From Natronohydrobacter thiooxidans (GTDB lineage Bacteria > Pseudomonadota > Alphaproteobacteria > Rhodobacterales > Rhodobacteraceae): 64,000 bases of DNA. Below, one piece after another: positions 31,345 through 38,993 of this stretch (within the stretch, counting starts at the first letter, position 1; every line of letters begins with the position of its first letter). The DNA lies in the NCBI RefSeq assembly GCF_001884735.1, contig NZ_MJAP01000032.1, positions 186,001 to 250,000 of the forward strand. Direction: 5' to 3'. A program made the position numbers and the translations under genes. The notes beneath the pieces were generated by a model. It saw only the letters and a program-made list of their open reading frames with translations, was not told where the DNA came from and did not search any database.

Positions 31345-32628
31345 TCACTTCCTCCCGACCCCCGCCACATAGGTCTGCACCACCGCGCGGTCATCGCCCA
31401 TCACCTGCAGCGTGAACAATTCATCCATCAGCCCGCGCGCCCGCGCCATGCGCAGCGCCATCGCGGGCGTGGCCTCGGCATTCAGCACCACCAGATCGGC
31501 CTCGCTCCCGGCCTCCAGCGTGCCGATGCGCCCTTCCAGCCCCAAAGCGACAGCATTGCCGCGCGTGATCCAGTGGAATGCGCGGTAGGGGTGCATGCGC
31601 TGGCCCTGCAATTGCAGCACCTTATAGCCCTCGGCCAATGTGGTGAGCATGGAATAGCTGGTCCCGCCGCCGATATCCGTGGCAATCGCATTCACCAGCC
31701 CGGCCCCGCGCAGCTTCGCGTCATCAAACAGCCCCGATCCCAGATAGAGGTTCGAGGTCGGGCAAAACACCGGCTTCGCCCCCGCCTCGGCCAGCGCCCC
31801 GATTTCGCGGTCGGAAAGATGGATCGCATGGCCCAGCAGGCTGTTTTCGCGCAAGAGCCCGTAGCGCGCATAGATATCGGTGTAATCCACCGCATCCGGG
31901 TAGAGCTCGCAGGACAAGGCAATCTCGGCGTGGTTCTCGCTCAGATGGGTCTGGATATGGCAGTCGGGGTGCTCTGCCGCCAAAGCCTGCGCCGCTTCCA
32001 TCTGCGCGGGCGTCGAGGTGATCGCGAAACGCGGCGTGATCGCATATCCCAGCCGCCCCTTGCCATGCCAGCGCGCGATGAGCCGCTTCGTGTCATCATA
32101 CCCCGTTTGCGCGGTGTCACGCAGGCCGTCGGGCGCATTGCGGTCCATCATCACCTTGCCGGTGATCAGCCGCATATTGCGGGCCAGTGCCTCGGCAAAC
32201 AGCGCCTCGGCGGAAGCGGCATGGACCGAGGCATAGGCCACCGCCGTTGTCGTGCCATGCGCCGCCAGCAGGTCCAGAAAGGCCCGCGCCATCACCGCGC
32301 AGAATGCGGGGTCGCTGTAGCGGGTTTCCTCGGGGAAAGTGTAATCGTTCAGCCAGTCGAGAAGCTGCGCCGCCCAGCTTGCGATCACCTGCGTCTGCGG
32401 GAAATGCAGATGCGTGTCGATGAAGCCCGGCATCACCAGATAGGGGCGGTGGTCGATCACCTCGGCCCCGGCCGCGTCGAGATTGGTAAATTCATCGAAC
32501 GCCCGGATAATCCCGTCTTCAATCAACAGCCCGCCATCTTCGATATAGCGGAAGCTGTCGCGGTCCTCGGGGCTCAGGGGCTCGCGCAAAAAGCTGAGCA
32601 GCCGCGCGCGGATGATTTTTCGTTCCAT
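31345..32628 (-). CDS. guaD: Guanine deaminase
   Basis: A 427-residue amidohydrolase that turns guanine into xanthine, feeding xanthine dehydrogenase encoded upstream. Metal and catalytic motifs: PGFIDTHLHFPQ (HxH), the HLSENHAEIALS region, GHAIHLSD and ATDIGGGTSYSM. The segment LLDWLNDYTFPEE is typical of guanine deaminases. ATG 32628 lies 11 bases after the xdhC stop; a longer frame into xdhC is less likely. It is the last gene of the xdhA-xdhB-xdhC-guaD operon. Confidence 0.95.
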   Translation of the reverse strand: MERKIIRARLLSFLREPLSPEDRDSFRYIEDGGLLIEDGIIRAFDEFTNLDAAGAEVIDHRPYLVMPGFIDTHLHFPQTQVIASWAAQLLDWLNDYTFPEETRYSDPAFCAVMARAFLDLLAAHGTTTAVAYASVHAASAEALFAEALARNMRLITGKVMMDRNAPDGLRDTAQTGYDDTKRLIARWHGKGRLGYAITPRFAITSTPAQMEAAQALAAEHPDCHIQTHLSENHAEIALSCELYPDAVDYTDIYARYGLLRENSLLGHAIHLSDREIGALAEAGAKPVFCPTSNLYLGSGLFDDAKLRGAGLVNAIATDIGGGTSYSMLTTLAEGYKVLQLQGQRMHPYRAFHWITRGNAVALGLEGRIGTLEAGSEADLVVLNAEATPAMALRMARARGLMDELFTLQVMGDDRAVVQTYVAGVGRK

Positions 32629-32639
32629 GAAAAACGCTT

Positions 32640-33479
32640 TCAGTTTCGGGCGGTCCGGCCCGATGTTGGATTTGTGCAAGATGTTCGATTTGTGCCAGCC
32701 GCATCGACGAAGGCCGCATGGATTTCCTGCGCGGTCATCAGTGCGATGATCTCGGGCCGCTTGTCACCCAGACCCGCCGCGCCGATGGGGCAGACCAGTT
32801 GCGCGCTGGGCACATCGCCGGTCTCGCGCGCGAAGCGCTCAAACCGCGATTTCTTGGTTTCCGAGCCGATCAGCCCGACATAAGCGGCATCCCCGCGCCG
32901 CAGCGCGGCCAGTGTCAGCAGGAAATCCAGCCCGTGATCATGGGTTGTGATCACAAAGGCGCTGGCGGGCGGCGCCTCTGCGATATCGGCTTCCGGTAGC
33001 GGCGTCAGCCGGGTCTCGACGCCTTCGGGCGCAAGCGCCAGTTCCTCGGCGCGGGTATCGACCAGCACCACGCGCCAGGGCAGGGTCAGCGCCACCTGCG
33101 CAAGCGCCCGCCCGACATGACCCGCGCCAAGGATCAGCAGATGGGGCAGGGCGACATCCTCCAGTCGCTGCAGATGCGCGGCACGCTGGCTTTCGCCAAG
33201 GCGCTGAAATTCAACAGTAATCCGACCACCACAGCATTGTCCGATCTCGGGCCCCAGCGCGATCTCGATGCGCCCGCGCATCTCGCCTGCCGCCAGCATC
33301 TCGCGGGCGCGCTGGATCGCGTGCCACTCGGCCTGCCCGCCGCCGATCGTGCCGACAAGCGCTTTGGGGGTGACATACATCGCGGCGCCCACCTCGCGCG
33401 GGCTGGAGCCCTTGACCTTTGTGATCACAGCATGGATCACCGCCGCGCTGCCGGTCAGGATGTCGCGCGCGCCCCTCAT
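32640..33479 (-). CDS. xdhC: Xanthine dehydrogenase accessory protein XdhC
   Basis: A 279-residue chaperone that binds molybdenum cofactor, promotes its sulfuration and inserts it into XdhB. The N-terminal domain has KGSSPREVGAAMYV and GTIGGGQAEWHAI, and the C-terminal Rossmann domain has LLILGAGHVGRALAQVA and the family's FVITTHDHGLDF and AYVGLIGSETKKSRF. It overlaps xdhB by four bases. The C-terminal tail TNRTSCTNPTSGRTARN is a low-complexity extension just before guaD. Confidence 0.94.
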   Translation of the reverse strand: MRGARDILTGSAAVIHAVITKVKGSSPREVGAAMYVTPKALVGTIGGGQAEWHAIQRAREMLAAGEMRGRIEIALGPEIGQCCGGRITVEFQRLGESQRAAHLQRLEDVALPHLLILGAGHVGRALAQVALTLPWRVVLVDTRAEELALAPEGVETRLTPLPEADIAEAPPASAFVITTHDHGLDFLLTLAALRRGDAAYVGLIGSETKKSRFERFARETGDVPSAQLVCPIGAAGLGDKRPEIIALMTAQEIHAAFVDAAGTNRTSCTNPTSGRTARN

Positions 33480-35785
33480 CTGCGCAGCCGCTCGACGGCC
33501 ATCAGGACGCGCTCAGGCGTGGCGGGGGCTTCCAGTCGCGGGCATTCGCGGTAATCAGCGAGTGAGGCAACGGCCATGCCGATGGCTTCAAACACCGAGA
33601 TCGGCAGCATGAAGGGCGGCTCGCCCACCGCTTTCGAGCGTTTGATCGTGGGTTTGGTGTTCTCGGACCAGTCGGCCAGCCGAACATTGAAAATGCGCGG
33701 CCGGTCAGAGGCCAGCGGGATCTTATAGGTAGACGGCGCATGCGTCTTGAGTATGCCCTTGTTATCCCAGACCAATTCCTCGGATGTGAGCCAGCCCATC
33801 CCCTGCACGAAAGCGCCTTCGACCTGACCCAGATCCAGCGCGGGGTTCAGCGAGCGGCCCACATCGTGCAGCACATCGGCCCGGTCAACGCGGGTTTCAC
33901 CGGTCAGCGTGTCGATGCTGACCTCGGCACAGGCCGCGCCATAAGAGAAGTAATAGAAGGGCTGGCCGCGACCCGTGGCGCGGTCCCAATGAATTTCGGG
34001 CGTCTTGTAGAAGCCCGCCGCCGACAATTGCACCCGCGCCATATAGGCGGCGCGGATGAAATCGTTGAAGGGCAGGATCTGCGCCCCGACCGCCACCTGA
34101 CCGGGCAGGAATTGCACGGTTTCGGGCGCGACATTCCAGTTTTCAGCGGCAAAGGCCACGAGCCGCGCCTTGATCTGTTCGCAGGCATCGAGCGCCGCCA
34201 TGCCATTGAGATCACTGCCAGAACTGGCCGCGGTGGCAGAGGTGTTGGGCACTTTTTCCGTGGTGGTCTTGGTGATCTTGATGCGCTCGATATCGCATTG
34301 AAACGCCTCGGCCACGACCTGCGCGACCTTGGTGTATAGCCCCTGTCCCATCTCGGTGCCGCCATGGTTCAGATGGATCGAGCCGTCATTATAGACATGC
34401 ACCAAAGCACCGGCCTGATTATACCATGTCGCGGTGAAGCTGATCCCGAACTTGACCGGCGTCAGCGCAATCCCCTTGCGGATGACCCCGCCTTTTGCGT
34501 TGAATTCCAGCACCTTGCGACGGCGGGCCTGATAATCGGCGCTCTCCTCCAGCTCATCCACCAACCGGTTCAGGATATTATCCGTCACCTGCTGGTGATA
34601 GGGGGTCACGTCGCAGCCCTCGCGGTAGAAATTCGCGCGCCGGATTTCCAGCGGGTCGCGGCCCAGCGCATAGGCCACTTCCTCGATCATCCGTTCGGCA
34701 GCGATCACGCCTTGCGGGCCGCCGAAACCGCGAAAGGCGGTGTTCGAGACCGTGTTGGTCTTGAGCGGGCGCGAGCGCAGCCGCACATCGGGGTAGAAAT
34801 AGGCGTTATCGGCATGAAACAGCGCCCGGTCTGTGACCGGGCCGGAGAGATCCGAGGACCAGCCACAACGCGCGGCAAATAGCCCGTCCACCGCCAGAAT
34901 CCGGCCCTGATCGTCAAAGCCCAGATCGTAATCGATGCGGAAATCATGCCGTTTTCCGGTGATTTCCATATCCTGATCGCGGTCCGGGCGCAGCTTGACC
35001 GCGCGGCCCAGTTTCTTTGCAGCAATCGCGGCCAGCGTGCAGAACAGGTTCATCTGCGTTTCCTTGCCGCCAAAGCCGCCGCCCATCCGCCGGACATTGA
35101 CCACAACCGCATTGGCAGGCACGCCAAGCGCGTGGGCCACCATATGTTGTGCCTCAGTCGGGTGCTGGGTCGAGGCGAAGAGCGTGACCTCATCATCCTC
35201 GCCCGGAATGGCCAGTGCGATATGGCCTTCGAGATACATGTGATCCTGCCCGCCCACACGCAGGCGGCCCTTGATCCGGTGCGGGGCGAGTTCCAGCGCT
35301 TTGGGCGCATCGCCGCGGGTCAGCGTCAGGGGGGCGGTCACATCGGGGTAGCCTGCGGCCTCTGCGGCGTCGATATCGGTGGCATGGGGCAGGGCTTCAG
35401 TCTCGATGCGCGCGAGCGTGCAGGCGCGCCGCGCCTGATCGCGGGTTTCGGCGACGACGGCGAATATCGGCTGGCCGTGATACTGGATCAGCGCATCGGT
35501 CAGGATCGGCTCGTCATGCAGCCCCGTGGGCGAGACATCGTTTTCGCCGGGAATATCCTTCGCGGTCAGAACTGTGATCACACCGGGGGCCTTGGCGACC
35601 TCTGACAGGTCCAGCGCGGTGATGCGGCCATGCGCGATGGGGGCCCCGCCGATATAGGCATGCAGCGTGCCTGCCGGTTCGGTGATGTCGTCGGTATATT
35701 CGGCGCGGCCGGTGACATGCTTGATCGCGCTGTCATGGATCAGGTCGTCATGGGCTCCACCATGGATGCGGGCATCGTCTTTCAT
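33476..35785 (-). CDS. xdhB: Xanthine dehydrogenase, molybdopterin-binding subunit
   Basis: The 769-residue large subunit oxidises hypoxanthine and xanthine to urate at a Mo-pterin centre. Visible cofactor and active-site motifs: VRRMGGGFGGKETQ, TAFRGFGGPQG, the Gln/Glu-rich HLNHGGTEMGQGLYTKV and the catalytic Glu in KAVGEPPFMLPISVFEAIG. ATGA overlaps link it to both xdhA upstream and xdhC downstream. Length and motifs fit the bacterial XdhB family (Rhodobacter capsulatus type). Confidence 0.96.
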   Translation of the reverse strand: MKDDARIHGGAHDDLIHDSAIKHVTGRAEYTDDITEPAGTLHAYIGGAPIAHGRITALDLSEVAKAPGVITVLTAKDIPGENDVSPTGLHDEPILTDALIQYHGQPIFAVVAETRDQARRACTLARIETEALPHATDIDAAEAAGYPDVTAPLTLTRGDAPKALELAPHRIKGRLRVGGQDHMYLEGHIALAIPGEDDEVTLFASTQHPTEAQHMVAHALGVPANAVVVNVRRMGGGFGGKETQMNLFCTLAAIAAKKLGRAVKLRPDRDQDMEITGKRHDFRIDYDLGFDDQGRILAVDGLFAARCGWSSDLSGPVTDRALFHADNAYFYPDVRLRSRPLKTNTVSNTAFRGFGGPQGVIAAERMIEEVAYALGRDPLEIRRANFYREGCDVTPYHQQVTDNILNRLVDELEESADYQARRRKVLEFNAKGGVIRKGIALTPVKFGISFTATWYNQAGALVHVYNDGSIHLNHGGTEMGQGLYTKVAQVVAEAFQCDIERIKITKTTTEKVPNTSATAASSGSDLNGMAALDACEQIKARLVAFAAENWNVAPETVQFLPGQVAVGAQILPFNDFIRAAYMARVQLSAAGFYKTPEIHWDRATGRGQPFYYFSYGAACAEVSIDTLTGETRVDRADVLHDVGRSLNPALDLGQVEGAFVQGMGWLTSEELVWDNKGILKTHAPSTYKIPLASDRPRIFNVRLADWSENTKPTIKRSKAVGEPPFMLPISVFEAIGMAVASLADYRECPRLEAPATPERVLMAVERLRR

Positions 35786-37233
35786 AGTGCGTCCTCCAGC
35801 GTGGCGGGCGTGCCCTGGCTCTCATGCCAGAACCGGGTGAGCAGGTTCTGCGCGGCGCTCATGCGATAGGCGGCGCTGGCGCGCATGTCGCTCAGCGGCG
35901 TGAAATCCCTGGCCAGCGCTTCGGCGGCGGTTTGCAGGCTGTCCAGCGTGAAGGGCTGGCCGGTCAGGGCAGCTTCCGCATGGGCGGCACGTTTGGGGGT
36001 TGCGGCCATGCCGCCAAAGGCAAGCCGGGCTGCGGTGATTGTACCATCCCTGAGCGTGATTGCGAAACCGGCGGCGACGGAAGAGATATCCTCGTCGCGC
36101 CGTTTCGAGATCTTGTAGGCGGCGTGCAGCGTGTAGGGCTGCGCTTTGGGCAGAATGATGGTCTCGACAAATTCGCCGGGGCGGCGATCCTGCTTGCCGT
36201 AATCGAGGAAGTAGTCCTCCAGTGCGATTTCGCGGCGGCTGGTGCCGTGGCGCAGCACCAGCCGCGCGCCCATGGCGATGAAGGGGGGCGGGGTGTCGCC
36301 GATGGGCGAGCCATTGGCGATATTGCCGCCGATCGTGCCCATGGCGCGCACCTGCCAGCCCGCGATACGGTCCCAGTAGCGGGCGAGATGCGGGTATTCT
36401 GCGAGAAGGGGCGCGCGGGCATTTTCATAGCTGGCCAAGGCGCCGATCTGCAATGTGTCGCCGTGTTCGGTGACGCTGCGCAACGCGTCCAGATGGCTGA
36501 TGAACACTGCCAGCGGCAGGTCGCGCAGGAATTTCGTGATCCAGAGGCCGACATCGGTCGCGCCTGCGACGATACGTGCCTCGGGGTGTTCGGTCAGGAT
36601 CGCGGCCAGATCATCGACCGAGGCCGGAAGGATCGCGCGGCTGCCGCCCTTCGCGACCTCGACCCGCGCGCCGTCCTGCCAGTTGCGCAGCGTGCCCTCG
36701 ACCGTGGCGCGTTCCTCCAGCAGCGGATCGGTGGTGCCATGATCGCCCATGCTGAGGGCTGCGCGGATGATCGGCGCATAGCCGGTGCAGCGGCAGAGAT
36801 TGCCTTGCAGCGCGCGCTCGACCTGCGCGCCGGTCGGGTGCGGTGTCTCCATCCAGAGCGCATAGAGCGCCATCACAATGCCGGGCGTGCAGAAGCCGCA
36901 TTGCGCGCCGTGATGATCCACCATCGCCTGTTGCACCGGGTGCAAACCACCATCGGGGCCGCGCAGATGCTCGACCGTCACGACATGGCAGCTATCGAGT
37001 GTGACCAGCGGGCGGATACAGGCATTGACCGGCTCATAGACCAGCCCTTCGGCACTCATGCGCCCCACCAGCACCGTGCAGGCCCCGCAATCGCCTTCGG
37101 CGCAGCCCTCTTTGGTGCCGCGCAGGCGCTGGTCCAGTCGCAGGTGATCGAGCAGCATGTCATTCGCCCCCAGATCGGTCAGGGTGACAGGGCGATCATT
37201 CAGCAGGAAACGGATCATCCGGCGCGGTGCCAT
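35782..37233 (-). CDS. xdhA: Xanthine dehydrogenase, FeS/FAD subunit
   Basis: The 483-residue small subunit carries two 2Fe-2S clusters (CAEGDCGACTV and CGFCTPG with CRCTGYAPI) in its first 170 residues. An FAD-binding domain follows, with the phosphate-binding stretch TIGGNIANGSPIGDTPP. It passes electrons from the Mo centre to NAD. The ATG follows GAGGAG at good spacing. It is the first gene of the purine catabolic operon and is divergent from the LysR regulator, a 156-base region that should hold both promoters. Confidence 0.96.
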   Translation of the reverse strand: MAPRRMIRFLLNDRPVTLTDLGANDMLLDHLRLDQRLRGTKEGCAEGDCGACTVLVGRMSAEGLVYEPVNACIRPLVTLDSCHVVTVEHLRGPDGGLHPVQQAMVDHHGAQCGFCTPGIVMALYALWMETPHPTGAQVERALQGNLCRCTGYAPIIRAALSMGDHGTTDPLLEERATVEGTLRNWQDGARVEVAKGGSRAILPASVDDLAAILTEHPEARIVAGATDVGLWITKFLRDLPLAVFISHLDALRSVTEHGDTLQIGALASYENARAPLLAEYPHLARYWDRIAGWQVRAMGTIGGNIANGSPIGDTPPPFIAMGARLVLRHGTSRREIALEDYFLDYGKQDRRPGEFVETIILPKAQPYTLHAAYKISKRRDEDISSVAAGFAITLRDGTITAARLAFGGMAATPKRAAHAEAALTGQPFTLDSLQTAAEALARDFTPLSDMRASAAYRMSAAQNLLTRFWHESQGTPATLEDAL

Positions 37234-37389
37234 GGGGAACTCCTCGGGATTTGCCTTGGGCTAGTATAGCAAAATCTGACGCAAGCTGATTTTCAATGCC
37301 AGAGGAAATAAAGCTAGAGTGTTTCAACAGATCATTGGTAATCTGGCCGTGATCCTGTGCATAATCATGCGGGCGGGGAGGGTCTTGCC

Positions 37390-38301
37390 ATGTCCTATCT
37401 GGAATCGCTTCGGGTCTTTGTGCGTGTGTCGGAGCTGGGCTCGATCACCTCGGGCGGGCGCGATCTGCGGCTGACGCCTGCGGTTGCGAGCAAGCGGATC
37501 AAGGAACTGGAGGCGCGGCTGGGGGTGCGGTTGTTCAACCGCACCACGCGCAAGCTGACCCAGACCGAGATCGGTCGCGATTTCTACGACCATGCGCGGC
37601 GGGTGATCTCGGCGCTGGACGATGCAGAGGCGGCGGTGGCGGGGCTCTCGGGACGGCCGCGCGGCACGATCCGGCTGACCGCGCCGATTGGCATGGGGCG
37701 GCGGGTGATCGCGCCGCTGGCGCAGGCTTTTGCGCAGGAATACCCCGAAATCCGGCTCAATCTGCGGCTGTCGGACCGGCGGGTGGATATTCTGGAGGAT
37801 CAGATCGACATGGCCTTCGTGCTGGGCGATCTGCCCGAATCCTCGCTCAAGCAGCGCAAGATTCTGGATGCGCCGCGCATGCTGGCGGCCAGCCCCGATT
37901 ATCTGGCGCGGCGCGGGGTGCCCCTGCTGCCCGAAGAGCTGAAGGCGCATGATTGCCTGCTGTTGCGCTATCCGCGCTCGCCCGAATATTCCTGGACGCT
38001 GCAGACGACTGACGGGACGCTGCGGCTGGATCTGACCGGGCCGCTGGATTGTGACGAGGCGGGGGTGCTGGTCGACTGGGCGCTGTCGGGGGCGGGGATC
38101 GTGAACCGCCCGCGTTTCGAGCTTGCCCCGCATCTGGCGGCAGGCAGGCTGGTCGAGGTGCTGCCGCAGACCCCGCCCTTGCCCGCGATTCTGGCCTGCC
38201 TCTATCCGCATCGCCGCCAGCAAGACCCGAAAATCCGGCTGTTCGCGGATTACATGATCCGCCATATGCGGGGACAATTGTCGCGCGAGATGCGGGGGTG
38301 A
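37390..38301 (+). CDS. LysR-family transcriptional regulator divergent from xdhA
   Basis: A 303-residue regulator. The N-terminal helix-turn-helix (SYLESLRVFVRVSELGSITS, then AVASKRIKELEARLGVRLFN) is joined to a substrate-binding domain. It is divergent from the xdhABC-guaD operon, so it probably controls that operon in response to a purine, an inference from position. GGGAGGG precedes the ATG at 37390. The C-terminal tail RGQLSREMRG is short. Confidence 0.9.
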   Translation: MSYLESLRVFVRVSELGSITSGGRDLRLTPAVASKRIKELEARLGVRLFNRTTRKLTQTEIGRDFYDHARRVISALDDAEAAVAGLSGRPRGTIRLTAPIGMGRRVIAPLAQAFAQEYPEIRLNLRLSDRRVDILEDQIDMAFVLGDLPESSLKQRKILDAPRMLAASPDYLARRGVPLLPEELKAHDCLLLRYPRSPEYSWTLQTTDGTLRLDLTGPLDCDEAGVLVDWALSGAGIVNRPRFELAPHLAAGRLVEVLPQTPPLPAILACLYPHRRQQDPKIRLFADYMIRHMRGQLSREMRG

Positions 38302-38323
38302 GGGGGGCGCGCTGGCATCCCAT

Positions 38324-38375
38324 TGTATCACCTCGCGATACATTTTCCTTGCAATATGTATCGCGACGTGATACA
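38324..38375 (+). promoter_or_regulatory. Double operator of the HigBA toxin-antitoxin operon
   Basis: Two 20-base arms, 38324-38343 and 38356-38375, are inverted copies of each other with one mismatch. Each arm also contains its own GTATC-N7-GATAC palindrome, with centres about 33 bases apart (three helical turns). The second arm ends nine bases before the higB ATG. This is the usual layout for an autorepressing antitoxin. Confidence 0.75.
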
Positions 38376-38384
38376 TGACCCTGC

Positions 38385-38666
38385 ATGATCCAGAGCACCA
38401 AGGGCAAACTGATCGGGCAGGTGCTGGCGGGGAAGCCCGCAAAGGGATTTCCCGGCGATCTGTTCAGGGTCGCCCTCCGCAAGGTGGCGATGCTGGAAGC
38501 GGCAAAGGGTCTGGAGGATCTGCGTGTGCCGCCGTCGAACCATCTTGAGGCCCTGAAGCGTGACCGGATGGGTCAGTATTCGATCCGCATCAACGCCCAG
38601 TGGCGGATCTGTTTCATCTGGACCGATGCCGGTCCGGCAGATGTCGAGATCGTGGATTACCATTGA
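38385..38666 (+). CDS. higB: HigB-type toxin (RelE/ParE superfamily)
   Basis: A 93-residue mRNA interferase-like toxin. It contains [35 protein letters not shown] (read in parts), the family signature with [10 protein letters not shown] and WRICFIW and the C-terminal VEIVDYH. HigB cleaves translated mRNAs on the ribosome. The toxin-first order with the antitoxin downstream is the hallmark of HigBA. The stop is 11 bases before the antitoxin start. Confidence 0.93.
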   Translation: MIQSTKGKLIGQVLAGKPAKGFPGDLFRVALRKVAMLEAAKGLEDLRVPPSNHLEALKRDRMGQYSIRINAQWRICFIWTDAGPADVEIVDYH

Positions 38667-38677
38667 AAGGAGCCGTC

Positions 38678-38968
38678 ATGACCATGCTGCAAGTCCCGGT
38701 CCATCCCGGCGAAATCCTGAAGCACGAATTCCTGGAGCCGCTGGGCATCAGCGCAGGGAAGCTGGCACGGCATATTCATGTCCCGCGCACCCGCATCGAG
38801 CGGCTGGTGAGTGAAGAAACCGCGATGACGATCGATACGGCCAAGCGGCTGTCCAAGGCGCTTGGCACATCGGTCGAGTTCTGGATGACCCTGCAACTGC
38901 ATCACGACCTGCTTGTGAGCGGGCCGAATGATACCGACGATATCCTGCCCCTGATTGCGGCTGAGTAA
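38678..38968 (+). CDS. higA: HigA-type antitoxin
   Basis: A 96-residue helix-turn-helix protein (HPGEILKHEFLEPLGISAGK, then LARHIHVPRTRIERLVSEE) that neutralises HigB and represses the operon. AAGGAG precedes the ATG at 38678; a second ATG follows at 38684 (MLQVPV). The motif MTIDTAKRLSKALGTSVEFW is typical of the HigA family. It presumably binds the inverted repeats just upstream of higB. Confidence 0.93.
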   Translation: MTMLQVPVHPGEILKHEFLEPLGISAGKLARHIHVPRTRIERLVSEETAMTIDTAKRLSKALGTSVEFWMTLQLHHDLLVSGPNDTDDILPLIAAE

Positions 38969-38993
38969 CCACTCCGCTGGTTGCGACCACTGC

